NCBI RefSeq assembly: GCF_017308975.1
Contig: NZ_JADWPD010000012.1
Coordinates: forward strand, 1-51,485
Reading direction: 5' to 3'
From: Amycolatopsis sp. MtRt-6
Lineage (GTDB): Bacteria > Actinomycetota > Actinomycetes > Mycobacteriales > Pseudonocardiaceae
Length of the DNA stretch: 51,485 nucleotides
A program made the position numbers and the translations under genes. The notes below the pieces were generated by a model. It worked only from the letters and a program-made list of their open reading frames with translations, made no database searches and was not told the origin of the DNA. Within the stretch, counting starts at the first letter, position 1, and each line of letters opens with the position of its first letter. Below, piece after piece: positions 8,463-16,919 of the stretch.

Positions 8463-8804
8463 TCAGCCGGCGAACCGCTTCGCCAGGTCCCGGAGCCGGT
8501 CCACCGCCGCGGCGATCTGCTCCGCGGACACGGCCCCGCCCGGCAGCGGACCCCGGCCCAGGCGCTCGAACTGCTCGGCGAACCGCGTGTACTCCCGGTG
8601 CGCGTGCTCCCGGCAGGCGAGGCAGGTGACGCTTTCCGGCCGGGGCGACGTCATCGCGAACGGCACCTGGCGGCCGCAGCCGGTGGTGACGACGCTCGGG
8701 GCGTCCGTCGTGCGGCCCAGCATCGACGAGATCAGGTTGCGGACCTCCGGGCCCGCTTCCAGCACCTTCCGCTCGACGTGGATGTGCGGGCCGGGCTCGC
8801 TCAT
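8463..8804 (-). CDS. Hypothetical small cytosolic protein
   Basis: 113 residues starting at ATG 8804; the frame is open far upstream but that part is a shadow. It has His and Cys residues that could bind metal (GPHIHVE, TGCGRQ, CLACREHAH; CxxC followed by HxH) and an amphipathic C-terminal helix ending in RDLAKRFAG. I do not recognise the family. Its start overlaps the stop of the gene at 8801-9079 (ATGA), so the two are translationally coupled. It converges on the DsrE-like gene. Confidence 0.6.
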   Translation of the reverse strand: MSEPGPHIHVERKVLEAGPEVRNLISSMLGRTTDAPSVVTTGCGRQVPFAMTSPRPESVTCLACREHAHREYTRFAEQFERLGRGPLPGGAVSAEQIAAAVDRLRDLAKRFAG

Positions 8805-9079
8805 CCGGCCGGGACCTCGGTGGCCCAGCGGTGTGCGGTCGCGCAGACCTCCGCTTCGGTGCCGCGCACGTGCTCGACCACCTCGCCGCCGGACCACAGC
8901 ATCAGGGCCACCGCGCCGGGGCGGATCGGGGTCAGGCCGATGAGCCGGCGGTGCCCGTTGTGCTCGACGACCCGCTCGGCCGTGAGCCACTGGCCGGTCG
9001 TCCCGGTGCGGGTGACCGTCCACGCCGGATCGGCGGCCAGCTCCGCCACCGACCGCGGTACCTGCTGTTCGCCGGGCAT
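8801..9079 (-). CDS. Hypothetical small protein
   Basis: 92 residues, with ATG 9079 chosen; a GTG six bases upstream is also possible. The pattern of short strands (WTVTRTGTTGQWL, HRRLIGLTPI, VALMLWSGGEVVEHV) suggests a compact beta-rich fold. No signal peptide, membrane segment or known motif. It forms a two-gene operon with the CxxC protein that follows, through a 4-bp overlap. Function unknown. Confidence 0.55.
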   Translation of the reverse strand: MPGEQQVPRSVAELAADPAWTVTRTGTTGQWLTAERVVEHNGHRRLIGLTPIRPGAVALMLWSGGEVVEHVRGTEAEVCATAHRWATEVPAG

Positions 9080-9265
9080 GGACACCGCTACCCCCGTCCG
9101 ATGGTCGTGAAGGTGAATCCCAGGTTAACAACGTCCGGGCCCGGACGCGGGGAACGCCTTGCCGGAAACGGGCCGCCGAGCGCCCCAGCCGTGGTGTACC
9201 CGGTTCGGCGAGGGCGGCGGGGCCGCGGGCGGGCGACCTCCTCGGCGGCCCGCCACCCGCACCGC

Positions 9266-9298
9266 CGGCCCGGAGCCGCCGGACGCGCCTCCGGGCCG
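9266..9298 (-). terminator. Hairpin downstream of enolase
   Basis: CGGCCCGGAG (9266-9275) pairs perfectly with CTCCGGGCCG (9289-9298) across a 13-nt loop, starting 6 nt past the enolase stop. There is no T-run, which is usual for high-GC actinobacterial terminators. Confidence 0.45.
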
Positions 9299-9304
9299 CG
9301 GTGG

Positions 9305-10588
9305 TCAGCGGCGGCCGCTGATCGTGCTCGCGCCCGCGTAACGGGCCTCGGCGCCGAGCTCCTCCTCGATGCGGATGAGCTGGTTGTACTTCGCCGTGCG
9401 GTCGGCGCGGGACAGCGAACCGGTCTTGATCTGGCCGCAGTTGGTGGCCACCGCGAGGTCGGCGATCGTCGTGTCCTCGGTTTCGCCGGAGCGGTGCGAC
9501 ATCACCACGGAGTAACCCGCCTTGTGCGCGGTTTCCACGGTGGTCAGCGTCTCGGTGAGCGTCCCGATCTGGTTGACCTTGACCAGGATCGAGTTCCCGA
9601 TGCCGCGCTCGATGCCGTCGTTCAGCAGGTTCACGTTGGTGCAGAAGACGTCGTCGCCGACGAGCTGGACGCGCTCGCCGATCGTGTCGGTCAGCTGCTT
9701 CCAGCCGGTGAAGTCGTCCTGGGCGACACCGTCCTCAATGGACACGATGGGGTAGCGGGCAGTGAGGTCGGCCAGGTAGGCGACGTGCTCCTCGACGCTG
9801 CGCTTGCGGCCTTCGCCCGTGTAGTCGTAGACCTCGCCGGTGTAGAACTCCGACGCGGCCGGGTCGAGCAGCAGCGCGACGTCTTCGCCGGGCGTGTAGC
9901 CGGACTGCTCGATGGCGCGCAGCACGAACTCCAGCGCCTCGTCGGCCGAGCTGAGGTTCGGCGCGAAGCCGCCTTCGTCGCCGACGTTGGTGCTGTGGCC
10001 GGCGTCGTGGAGGGACTTGCGCAGCGTGTGGAACACCTCGGAGCCCATCCGCACCGCCTCGGCGAACGTCGTCGCCCCGACCGGGCCGATCATGAACTCC
10101 TGGAAGTCGATCGGGTTGTCCGCGTGCGCGCCGCCGTTGATGATGTTCATCATCGGCATCGGCAGCAGGTGCGCGAACACGCCGCCGGCGTAGCGGTACA
10201 GCGGCAGCCCGTTGGCGGCCGCGGCCGCCTTGACCACGGCGAGGGACACGCCCAGGGTGGCGTTCGCGCCGAGCCGGGCCTTGTTCGCGGTGCCGTCCAG
10301 CTCGATCAGCGCGCGGTCGACCGCCGCCTGCGCTTCGGCGTCCATGCCCACGATCGCCTCGGCGATCTCGGTGTTGACCGCGTCGACGGCCTTGCGCACG
10401 CCCTTGCCGTGGAACCGCGCCTTGTCGCCGTCGCGCAGCTCGACCGCTTCCTTCGTGCCGGTGGACGCGCCCGAGGGCACCGCGGCCCGGCCGAGCGAGC
10501 CGTCCGCCAGCACGACGTCGACCTCGACGGTCGGGTTGCCCCGGCTGTCCAGCACTTCGCGGCCCTTGACTCCGGCGATGGCAGTCAT
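9305..10588 (-). CDS. eno: Enolase (probably a second, divergent copy)
   Basis: Full-length enolase of 427 residues converting 2-phosphoglycerate to phosphoenolpyruvate in glycolysis. N-terminal REVLDSRGNPTVEVD, loop SGASTGTKEA, metal ligands in SIEDG and LVGDD, the family signature ILVKVNQIGTLTET, and MSHRSGETEDT are intact. A GAGGAG sits before ATG 10588. Its surroundings are odd: the main actinobacterial enolase usually neighbours a DivIC/FtsB septum gene, absent here, and segments such as IEDGVAQDDF and VFCTN differ from the main actinobacterial form as I know it. I therefore suspect a paralogue. The enzyme call is firm; the paralogue call is inference. Confidence 0.93.
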   Translation of the reverse strand: MTAIAGVKGREVLDSRGNPTVEVDVVLADGSLGRAAVPSGASTGTKEAVELRDGDKARFHGKGVRKAVDAVNTEIAEAIVGMDAEAQAAVDRALIELDGTANKARLGANATLGVSLAVVKAAAAANGLPLYRYAGGVFAHLLPMPMMNIINGGAHADNPIDFQEFMIGPVGATTFAEAVRMGSEVFHTLRKSLHDAGHSTNVGDEGGFAPNLSSADEALEFVLRAIEQSGYTPGEDVALLLDPAASEFYTGEVYDYTGEGRKRSVEEHVAYLADLTARYPIVSIEDGVAQDDFTGWKQLTDTIGERVQLVGDDVFCTNVNLLNDGIERGIGNSILVKVNQIGTLTETLTTVETAHKAGYSVVMSHRSGETEDTTIADLAVATNCGQIKTGSLSRADRTAKYNQLIRIEEELGAEARYAGASTISGRR

Positions 10589-10663
10589 TGCACTCCTCGA
10601 TGAGTTCGTCGAGCGGGAGCGGCGCCACGCTGAGCCGCGAGACGTTGGCGAGGCTAGCAGAAC

Positions 10664-11767
10664 TTACTGAATCGATCCCGAACTTTTTCCGGCCGCTCCT
10701 GGGAGACGGACGGTGGCGACGAGGCCGCCGCCGGTACGGGGTGCCAGTTCCAGCATCCCGTCGTGGGCCCGGACGATGCTGTGCACGATCGCCAGCCCGA
10801 GGCCGACGCCGTCGTGCCCCTCGGTGCGCGTGCGCCCGGTCCCGCGTTCGAAGGGCTCGGTCAGGGTCGGCACCAGCTCCGGCGGCAGCGGCCGCCCGGT
10901 GTTCTCGACGCGCAGCACGCTCGCGTAGCGCCGTCGTTCGGTGTGGACCGTGACCGTGCCGCCCGCCGGGAGGTTGTGCACGATCGCGTTCTGGACGAGG
11001 TTCTCGGCCATGCGCAGCAGCAGCGCCGCGGAGCCGGTCGTGTGAGCGGGCCCGCCGGTGACGGCGAGCGTGACCCCGCGCCGTTCGGCCGGTGACAGCA
11101 GCGTTTCGGCGGCTTCTTCGGCGATGAGGGACAGGTCGACGGGCTCGCGGGTGAACTGCCGCCGGTCGCTGCGGCCGAGCAGCAGGAGGGCCTCGGTGAG
11201 GTCGATCGCCCGCGTGTTCACCGTGCGGAGGCGGTCGATGAGCGCGTCCCGCGGGTAGGTCGGGTCCTGGCCGGCGACGTCGAGGATGGCCTGCGAAATG
11301 GCCAGCGGGGTGCGCAGCTCGTGCGACGCGTTGGCGGCGAACCGCTGCTGCTCGCCGACCTGCGATTCGAGGCGGGCGAGCATCGTGTCGAAGACGTCGG
11401 CGAGCTCGCGGAACTCGTCGGCGGGGCCGGCCAGCCGGACGCGGTGCGCCAGCGACCCGTGCGCGGCCAGCCGGGCGGCGTCCGCGATCCGGGTCAGCGG
11501 GGCGAGCATCCGGCCGGCCAGGAGCCAGCCGCCGAGGACGCCGAACACGAGGAGGAAGCCGAGCGCGGTCGCCGCGGCGGGCGCGAAGGTGCGCACGAGG
11601 AGGAACCGGTTGGGGGCGATCCCGAGCAGGCCCTGGTCGTTGTCGGGCACGTACCGCAGCAGGTACCCCCGGACCACGGCGAGCATGACGACGCCGGCGA
11701 GCACGAGGAAACCGGCGTAGCTGATGGTCAGCTTCAGCCGCGCGCTGAGCCCGGGGCGTCTGTCCAC
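10664..11767 (-). CDS. Orphan membrane sensor histidine kinase
   Basis: A 367-residue kinase with two membrane helices (about residues 11-33 and 63-85) flanking a short extracytoplasmic loop, then a HAMP linker, the phosphoacceptor box ASHELRTPLA, N-box ENLVQNAIVHN, and ATP-binding DGVGLGLAIVHS. GTG 11767 gives a short basic N-terminus before the first membrane helix; longer versions of the frame run into the divergent gene. No response regulator lies beside it: the neighbours are enolase downstream and a divergent APH-family gene. The partner must be elsewhere, so the signal and target are unknown. Confidence 0.85.
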   Translation of the reverse strand: MDRRPGLSARLKLTISYAGFLVLAGVVMLAVVRGYLLRYVPDNDQGLLGIAPNRFLLVRTFAPAAATALGFLLVFGVLGGWLLAGRMLAPLTRIADAARLAAHGSLAHRVRLAGPADEFRELADVFDTMLARLESQVGEQQRFAANASHELRTPLAISQAILDVAGQDPTYPRDALIDRLRTVNTRAIDLTEALLLLGRSDRRQFTREPVDLSLIAEEAAETLLSPAERRGVTLAVTGGPAHTTGSAALLLRMAENLVQNAIVHNLPAGGTVTVHTERRRYASVLRVENTGRPLPPELVPTLTEPFERGTGRTRTEGHDGVGLGLAIVHSIVRAHDGMLELAPRTGGGLVATVRLPGAAGKSSGSIQ

Positions 11768-11820
11768 GGGCCGGAGCGTAAACAGCGTGACATATCGCGG
11801 GCATATGCGAGGATGGCGCC

Positions 11821-12726
11821 TTGACCAGCACACCCGATCTCGGTCCCGTTCCCCGCCGCATCGATGTCGACGCCGAGCAGGCACGCCGGCTGATCGGCGA
11901 ACAGTTCCCGCAGTGGGCCGATCTTCCGGTCCGGCCGGTGGCCCACGGCGGCTGGGACAACTTCACGTTCCACGTCGGCGACGGAATGGTGGCGCGGCTG
12001 CCCAGCGCGGCCGAATACGCGCTGGCCGTCGAGAAGGAGCACCGGTGGCTTCCGGTGCTGGCGCCGGCGCTGCCGCTGCCCGTCCCGGTTCCGCTGGCGA
12101 AAGGGAATCCCGCGGCGGACTACCCGTTCTCGTGGTCGGTGTATCCGTGGCTCGACGGCGAAACCGCGCGCCAGGGCCGGATTTCCGACCCCGTTCGCTT
12201 CGCCCTCGACCTGGCCGGGTTCCTGGCTGCCCTGCAGGACGTCGACGCCGCGGACGGGCCCCGGCCGGGCAAGCACAACTGGTTCCGGGGTGCCACCCTG
12301 CGCACCTACGAAGGCTCGGCCGAGCGGGCGCTGACGGCGCTGGACGGCGAGATCGACGTCGATCTCGCCCGCGAAATCTGGCAGACCGCGCTGGCCGCGC
12401 GCTGGGACGGCCGGGAGGTCTGGTTCCACGGTGACGTGGCCCCGGGCAACCTCCTGCTGGCCGGCGGCGAGCTGGCCGCCGTGATCGACTTCGGGACCTG
12501 CGGTGTCGGCGACCCGTCCTGTGACACGGCCATCGCGTGGACGCTGCTGACCGCCGAGGGCCGCCGGGCGTTCCGGTCGCGCCTGCGCGTCGACGAGGGC
12601 ACCTGGGCGCGCGGCCGCGGCTGGGCGCTGTGGAAGACGCTCGTCGCCTGCACGCGGACCGGCGCGGAAGCCGCGGAAGGACATCGGGTACTCGGCGAGA
12701 TCTTCGCCGAGTACCCGACCGCTTGA
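11821..12726 (+). CDS. APH-family phosphotransferase (aminoglycoside/small-molecule kinase fold)
   Basis: A 301-residue protein beginning with TTG 11821. It has the kinase-like APH fold: HGGWDNFTF as the ATP loop, catalytic HGDVAPGNLL (Brenner-type HxDxxxxN), and the metal-binding VIDFG motif followed by GVGDPSCDTA. Members phosphorylate aminoglycosides, macrolides or metabolites; the sequence does not tell which. It is transcribed divergently from the histidine kinase with a 53-bp gap that includes two ATATG-type half sites. It is probably monocistronic. Confidence 0.8.
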   Translation: MTSTPDLGPVPRRIDVDAEQARRLIGEQFPQWADLPVRPVAHGGWDNFTFHVGDGMVARLPSAAEYALAVEKEHRWLPVLAPALPLPVPVPLAKGNPAADYPFSWSVYPWLDGETARQGRISDPVRFALDLAGFLAALQDVDAADGPRPGKHNWFRGATLRTYEGSAERALTALDGEIDVDLAREIWQTALAARWDGREVWFHGDVAPGNLLLAGGELAAVIDFGTCGVGDPSCDTAIAWTLLTAEGRRAFRSRLRVDEGTWARGRGWALWKTLVACTRTGAEAAEGHRVLGEIFAEYPTA

Positions 12727-12860
12727 GGCCGCGGCCGGCCGGGGGAAACGGCTGCGTTCGATGGGGGAACCCGCCGGACGCTGTTCGCTTGAATCGAGCG
12801 CGTTGCCGACGTTGGTGATTGACAACCCGGGGACCGGGCAGCGAACGTGTGGACGGCGGC

Positions 12861-12874
12861 TGGGAACGCTCCCA
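12861..12874. promoter_or_regulatory. CebR-type operator of the cellulase gene
   Basis: TGGGAACGCTCCCA differs at one position from TGGGAGCGCTCCCA, the established CebR box that controls cellulose/cello-oligosaccharide genes in Streptomyces. It lies 34 nt upstream of the GH5 start, and one more base pair extends the palindrome on each side (C12860, G12875). Repression relieved by cellobiose or cellotriose is the expected behaviour. Confidence 0.75.
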
Positions 12875-12908
12875 GAAGCTTCACCCGAGTGTGCACAAGG
12901 GAGTGCCG

Positions 12909-14429
12909 ATGTGGGGAAGAGGCGGAAAACGTCCTGCCGTACCGGCGGTCGCGGGGCTCGCGGCCGCCGTCGCGGTCGTCGTCACCTCGACGACGGCCGT
13001 GTCGGCGCCTTATGAGACCAGTGCGGCGTTCGCCTGCCGCGTCACCTACTCGGCCAACGACTGGGGAAGCGGTTTCGGCGTCACCGTCGGCATCGCCAAC
13101 GCCGGCGCCGTGGCGGTCGACGGCTGGACGCTGACCTACTCCTACGCCGGGAACCAGACCCTCCAGAACGGCTGGATGGGCACGTGGTCGCAGTCCGGCA
13201 AGCGGATCACCGTGACCAACGCGAGCTGGAACGGCACCATCCCGGCCGGCGGTTCCGTCAGCGCCGGTGCGAACTTCTCCTACAGCGGCACCAACACCGC
13301 GCCCACCGACTTCGCGGTCAACGGCGCCGCGTGCACCGGAACGCCGCCGCCCACGGAAACGACCCCGATCACCAAACCGACGACCACGACCAGCACGCCA
13401 CCGCCGCCCGGGCCGGCCCCCGCGTTGCACGTCTCGGGCAACAAGCTGCTCACCGCCGACGGCAAGCCCCACCGGCTGCTCGGGGTCAACCGCGCCAGCG
13501 GCGAGTTCGCCTGCGTGCAGGGCAAGGGCATGTGGGACAGCGGCCCGGTCGACCAGGCGTCGGTCGACGCGATGAAGGCGTGGAACATCCACGCCGTGCG
13601 GATCCCGCTGAACGAGGACTGCTGGCTCGGCCTGTCCGGCTCACCCAGTGGCGCTCCCTACCAGCAGGCGGTCAAGGACTACGCGAAACTGCTGGTGGCC
13701 AACGGGATCAACCCGATCCTCGACCTGCACTGGACACACGGCCAGTACACCGGGACCAGCTCGGCCTGCGCCGACGTCAACGCGACCTGCCAGAAACCGA
13801 TGCCCGGCCGGCAGTACACGCCGACGTTCTGGAGCCAGGTGGCCACCGCGTTCAAGGGTGACAACGCCGTGGTGTTCGACTTGTTCAACGAGCCCTACCC
13901 GGACGCGGCCGCCAACTGGTCCGACGCGGCCGCCGCGTGGCGGTGCCTGCGCGACGGCGGCACGTGCACGGGCATCGGCTATCCCGTGGCGGGCATGCAG
14001 GAACTCGTCGACGCCGTCCGCGCGACCGGCGCGGAGAACGTGGTCATGACCGGCGGCCTGACGTGGACCAACGACCTCACCCAGTGGCTGGCGTACAAGC
14101 CGGTGGACCCGGCGGGCAACCTGGTGGCGTCCTGGCACTCGTACAACTTCAACGCGTGCGTCACGGTGTCCTGCTGGGACAGCCAGATCGGGGCGGTCGC
14201 CGCGCAGGTTCCGGTGCAGGCCGGGGAAATCGGGCAGAACAGCTGCGCCCACGACTACATCGACCAGGTCATGGCCTGGCTGGACGCGCACAACCTCGGG
14301 TACACCGCCTGGACGTGGAACCCGTGGGGCTGCAGTGGCGGCAACGTGCTGATCGAGGACTACAACGGCACGCCGACCAAGACCTACGGCGAGGGCTACC
14401 GGGCCCACCTCCTGACGGTCAATCCATAA
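12909..14429 (+). CDS. Secreted cellulase: CBM2 plus GH5 catalytic domain
   Basis: 506 residues. A Sec signal peptide occupies about residues 1-33 and ends near AVSAPYE. Residues about 40-140 are a CBM2 cellulose-binding module (CRVTYSANDWGSGF, WTLTYSYAGNQ, NASWNGTIPAGGS). A Pro/Thr linker follows, then a GH5 domain with acid/base Glu in LFNEPYP, nucleophile Glu in VQAGEIGQN, and HSYNFN and TAWTWNPWG typical of the family. It cleaves beta-1,4-glucan outside the cell. ATG 12909 has a GGAG ahead. The CebR-like box upstream links it to cellulose sensing. A palindromic repeat element begins 8 nt after its stop. Confidence 0.9.
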   Translation: MWGRGGKRPAVPAVAGLAAAVAVVVTSTTAVSAPYETSAAFACRVTYSANDWGSGFGVTVGIANAGAVAVDGWTLTYSYAGNQTLQNGWMGTWSQSGKRITVTNASWNGTIPAGGSVSAGANFSYSGTNTAPTDFAVNGAACTGTPPPTETTPITKPTTTTSTPPPPGPAPALHVSGNKLLTADGKPHRLLGVNRASGEFACVQGKGMWDSGPVDQASVDAMKAWNIHAVRIPLNEDCWLGLSGSPSGAPYQQAVKDYAKLLVANGINPILDLHWTHGQYTGTSSACADVNATCQKPMPGRQYTPTFWSQVATAFKGDNAVVFDLFNEPYPDAAANWSDAAAAWRCLRDGGTCTGIGYPVAGMQELVDAVRATGAENVVMTGGLTWTNDLTQWLAYKPVDPAGNLVASWHSYNFNACVTVSCWDSQIGAVAAQVPVQAGEIGQNSCAHDYIDQVMAWLDAHNLGYTAWTWNPWGCSGGNVLIEDYNGTPTKTYGEGYRAHLLTVNP

Positions 14430-14437
14430 GCTCGCCC

Positions 14438-14525
14438 AAGCGCCCCAATGTGGCCTTGGTTGCGTCCAACGCACCGAAGGCCACATTGGGTGCGTTGAGC
14501 GCACCGAAGGCCACATTGGGGCGCT
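14438..14525. repeat. Modular palindromic repeat, copy A (downstream of cellulase)
   Basis: An 88-nt element with ends AAGCGCCCCAATGTGGCC and GGCCACATTGGGGCGCT that pair as a long stem. Between them are 30-nt units of the form TGCGTYnARCGCACCGAAGG + CCACATTGGG, each itself partly palindromic (GTGCGT...ACGCAC). It starts 8 nt after the GH5 stop. Two more copies lie at 36030-36117 and 42054-42172. Confidence 0.85.
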
Positions 14526-14614
14526 CGGCGCCGGCGGTGCTCGCCTCGCCCGCCCGCGCTGTCCGTGCGAGTCTTCAGGGCGCAAGCACCCGCTCCGGCA
14601 CCCGGGGGACCTCC

Positions 14615-15442
14615 ATGGGCAAGCTCCTGCTGACCGCGCTGCTGGTGGCCTTCGCGCTGGCGCCGTCGCCGGGGCCCGCCGACCGGAACGGCCGGCACGA
14701 TCCGCCCGTGAGCGACCCCTTCGGCCCCGATCTGCGGGCGCGCATCGCCCGGGCGCAGGCCTACGCCGACAGCCGGCCCGGCGTGACCGGCATCGTCCTC
14801 CGGGACCGCTCGACCGGTGCCGTCTACCGCAGTCCGGCCGCCGGCACGCTGATCTGGGCCTGCTCGACGCCGAAGCTCGCCATGGCCGTCGATCTGCTGC
14901 TGCGCGAAGACGCCCACGCCGGCACGCTGACCGCCGAAGACCGCGACCTCATCCACCGGATGCTCCATTCGAGTGATGACGATGCCGCCCACACGTTGTG
15001 GACCCGTTATGGCGGCGAAGCCGAATTCGGCAGGCGGTTCCCGGCCTACGGAATGACCGACATGCGGTTCAGCGACCGCCACCCCCACCACTGGGGCTGG
15101 ATCCGCACCACGGCCAACGACCTGGACCGGCTGATCGAGTACGTCCTGGCCGGCCGGCACCGCGATTACCTCGTCCGGGAACTGCGGACCGTGGACCCCA
15201 ACCAGCAGTGGGGTGTCTGGGGTGCCGGGGCGGCCGCCCAACCCGGTAACAAGAACGGCTGGTCGGATGACAACGACGACGGTTCGTGGATCATCAACTC
15301 CGTCGGTTTCGCGGGCCCGGACGAGCGGTACACCCTGGCCCTGATGAACGACACTCGAGTCGTCTCCGGCGGCGACGCGGCCGGCCGGGAGACCACCACG
15401 AAGATCGCCGAAATCCTGTTCGGCGGGTATTTCGGCGCCTGA
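14615..15442 (+). CDS. Secreted beta-lactamase-like serine hydrolase
   Basis: 275 residues starting at ATG 14615, with a signal peptide (KLLLTALLVAFALAPSPGPA). It follows the class A beta-lactamase/penicillin-binding layout: SxxK as CSTPK (Ser nucleophile, Lys base), an SDN-like SDD in LHSSDDDAAH, and a C-terminal NKNGW where KTG usually stands. The last two motifs are altered, so a penicillinase role is uncertain; a peptidoglycan- or ester-hydrolysing relative is as likely. It is downstream of the palindromic repeat, so it is probably transcribed apart from the cellulase. Confidence 0.7.
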   Translation: MGKLLLTALLVAFALAPSPGPADRNGRHDPPVSDPFGPDLRARIARAQAYADSRPGVTGIVLRDRSTGAVYRSPAAGTLIWACSTPKLAMAVDLLLREDAHAGTLTAEDRDLIHRMLHSSDDDAAHTLWTRYGGEAEFGRRFPAYGMTDMRFSDRHPHHWGWIRTTANDLDRLIEYVLAGRHRDYLVRELRTVDPNQQWGVWGAGAAAQPGNKNGWSDDNDDGSWIINSVGFAGPDERYTLALMNDTRVVSGGDAAGRETTTKIAEILFGGYFGA

Positions 15443-15542
15443 AAGATGTGCCCCATTCAGGGGTTTTCCGAGTGGAATCGTGTTTATGGGGGCACCGTGA
15501 GTAGCCCCTGTGAGGTCTGTGTATGCTCCGGTATCGCTTGAC

Positions 15543-15561
15543 CGGGTGATCAACTCACCCG
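15543..15561. promoter_or_regulatory. Inverted repeat in the leader of the thioester surface protein
   Basis: CGGGTGA-TCAAC-TCACCCG, perfect 7-bp arms, about 80 nt before the start at 15639 and directly after a -35-like TTGACC (15538-15543). It could be an operator or an RNA hairpin in the 5' leader. The leader from 15443 to 15638 holds nothing else I can name beyond a weak CCCC/GGGG-TTTT hairpin at 15451-15467 after the hydrolase gene. Confidence 0.4.
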
Positions 15562-15638
15562 AATCAGTGGCCGCCGTGGTCGGGGATTGTGATCCCACGG
15601 GGCCCTACCGGCGTGGTTCGGGCTCGGATAGGAGATTT

Positions 15639-16787
15639 ATGCAGGTCAGGTCAGCTCTGGTGCGTGGCGGGATCGCGGTGCTCGCCGCGGCCGCCGCGGT
15701 CATGGTCGGCGCCCCCGCCGCCCTCGCGGACGACGGCGCCGCGCGCGGCCGCGTCATCGAAGAGGCAGGCACGGTCGGCTACCGGATCAACCTCGAAGGT
15801 GGCGACGACTACATCACCAAGCTGTTCGGCTTCAAGCTGTCGGACGGCAAGTCGCTCAAGCTCTACTGCGTGCAGATCACCGTCGGCATGCGCACCGACG
15901 TCGACATGGTCGAGCGGCCCTGGAACCAGTACCCGGCCGCCAACTCGCCGTTCAGCAAGAACAGCGACAAGCTCAACTGGGTGCTGCACCACGGCTACCC
16001 GGGCGTCAAGCTCGCCGACGTGGAAGCCGCTCTCGCCAAGCAGGGCGTCAAGGTCAACGGTGGCATTTCCGAGCGCGAGGCGATCGCCGCGACGCAGGCC
16101 GCGGTGTGGCACTTCAGCGACGGCGTGAACCTCGACCTCAAGAAGCCGCTGGCCGAGGCCAACCCGGCCGAGGACAACGCCGACGTCGCCGCGCTGTACA
16201 GCTACCTGGTCGGCGACCAGAACAAGGGCATCGGCGCGCAGCCGAAGCCGACGCTGAACATCGCGGGACCGAAGACCGACGGCAAGGCCGGCACGAAGAT
16301 CGGCCCGTTCGACGTCGCCACCTCGGGTGACATCACGTCGCTGACCACCGACCTGCCCGAGGGCGTCAAGGTCACTGACAAGGACGGCAAGGAGCTGAAG
16401 ACCGCCGACGTCAAGGACGGCAGCAAGCTGTTCGTCGACGTCCCGGCCGGCACCAAGCCGGGCAACGGCTCGTTCTCCCTGAAGGTCACCGGCGAGCTGG
16501 AAACCGGCCGTCTGTTCGTCGCGGACAACTACGCGAAGAAGCCGGCGCAGTCGCTGATCGTCGCCGACTCGGAGAAGACCCAGGTCGCCGCGAAGGCGTC
16601 CGCCAGCTGGACCGAGGCCGGTGCCCCGGCCACCACCGCGCCGAGCACGCCCGGTGGTGCCCCCTCCGGTGGCGGCGACCTCGCCAACACCGGTGTCGAC
16701 GCCGCGGTTCCGTTCGCCATCGGCGGGCTGCTGCTCGGCGGCGGCGCGCTGATGCTGCTGGTGAACCGCCGCCGCAGCCGCGCGTAA
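15639..16787 (+). CDS. Cell-wall-anchored thioester-domain (TQXA) adhesin
   Basis: 382 residues, with ATG 15639 behind a clear GGAG. A signal peptide ends near ALADDG. The N-terminal domain matches the TQXA thioester domain: Cys in LKLYCVQ and Gln in AATQAAVWHF, which in this family join as an internal thioester able to bind host or matrix amines covalently. A beta-sandwich segment follows (about residues 205-320). The C-terminus has a Pro/Ser/Gly linker, an LANTG sortase motif, a hydrophobic helix and an Arg-rich tail, so it is attached to the wall by a class E-type sortase. A strong terminator follows. Confidence 0.85.
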   Translation: MQVRSALVRGGIAVLAAAAAVMVGAPAALADDGAARGRVIEEAGTVGYRINLEGGDDYITKLFGFKLSDGKSLKLYCVQITVGMRTDVDMVERPWNQYPAANSPFSKNSDKLNWVLHHGYPGVKLADVEAALAKQGVKVNGGISEREAIAATQAAVWHFSDGVNLDLKKPLAEANPAEDNADVAALYSYLVGDQNKGIGAQPKPTLNIAGPKTDGKAGTKIGPFDVATSGDITSLTTDLPEGVKVTDKDGKELKTADVKDGSKLFVDVPAGTKPGNGSFSLKVTGELETGRLFVADNYAKKPAQSLIVADSEKTQVAAKASASWTEAGAPATTAPSTPGGAPSGGGDLANTGVDAAVPFAIGGLLLGGGALMLLVNRRRSRA

Positions 16788-16801
16788 TCCAGTACCACCG
16801 A

Positions 16802-16837
16802 ACGGGGCCGGTCCACTGTGGACCGGCCCCGTTTTTT
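16802..16837 (+). terminator. Rho-independent terminator of the TQXA gene
   Basis: ACGGGGCCGGTCCAC pairs with GTGGACCGGCCCCGT and is followed by six T residues (16832-16837). It is the most canonical intrinsic terminator in the window. Confidence 0.9.
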
Positions 16838-16919
16838 GTGTCCGGCACCCGACGATCGGATTGCGATCATCGGGGCAAAAACGGCGAACCGCCCGCGAAC
16901 CGATCTAGAATTCCGGGCC

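Noticed and set aside
9735..11966. A 743-codon minus-strand frame over enolase and the histidine kinase
   Set aside because: It is a frame-shifted reading of both real genes on the same strand.
11821..12726. Calling the APH-family protein an aminoglycoside resistance gene
   Set aside because: The kinase fold is clear but the substrate range of the family is broad and nothing nearby indicates aminoglycosides.
14615..15442. Calling the serine hydrolase a true class A beta-lactamase resistance enzyme
   Set aside because: The SDN and KTG motifs are altered (SDD, NKNG) and there is no regulator or resistance context.
15443..15638. Possible riboswitch in the leader of the thioester protein
   Set aside because: A c-di-AMP (ydaO-type) motif was considered but the conserved core is not recognisable; only a simple inverted repeat is supported.
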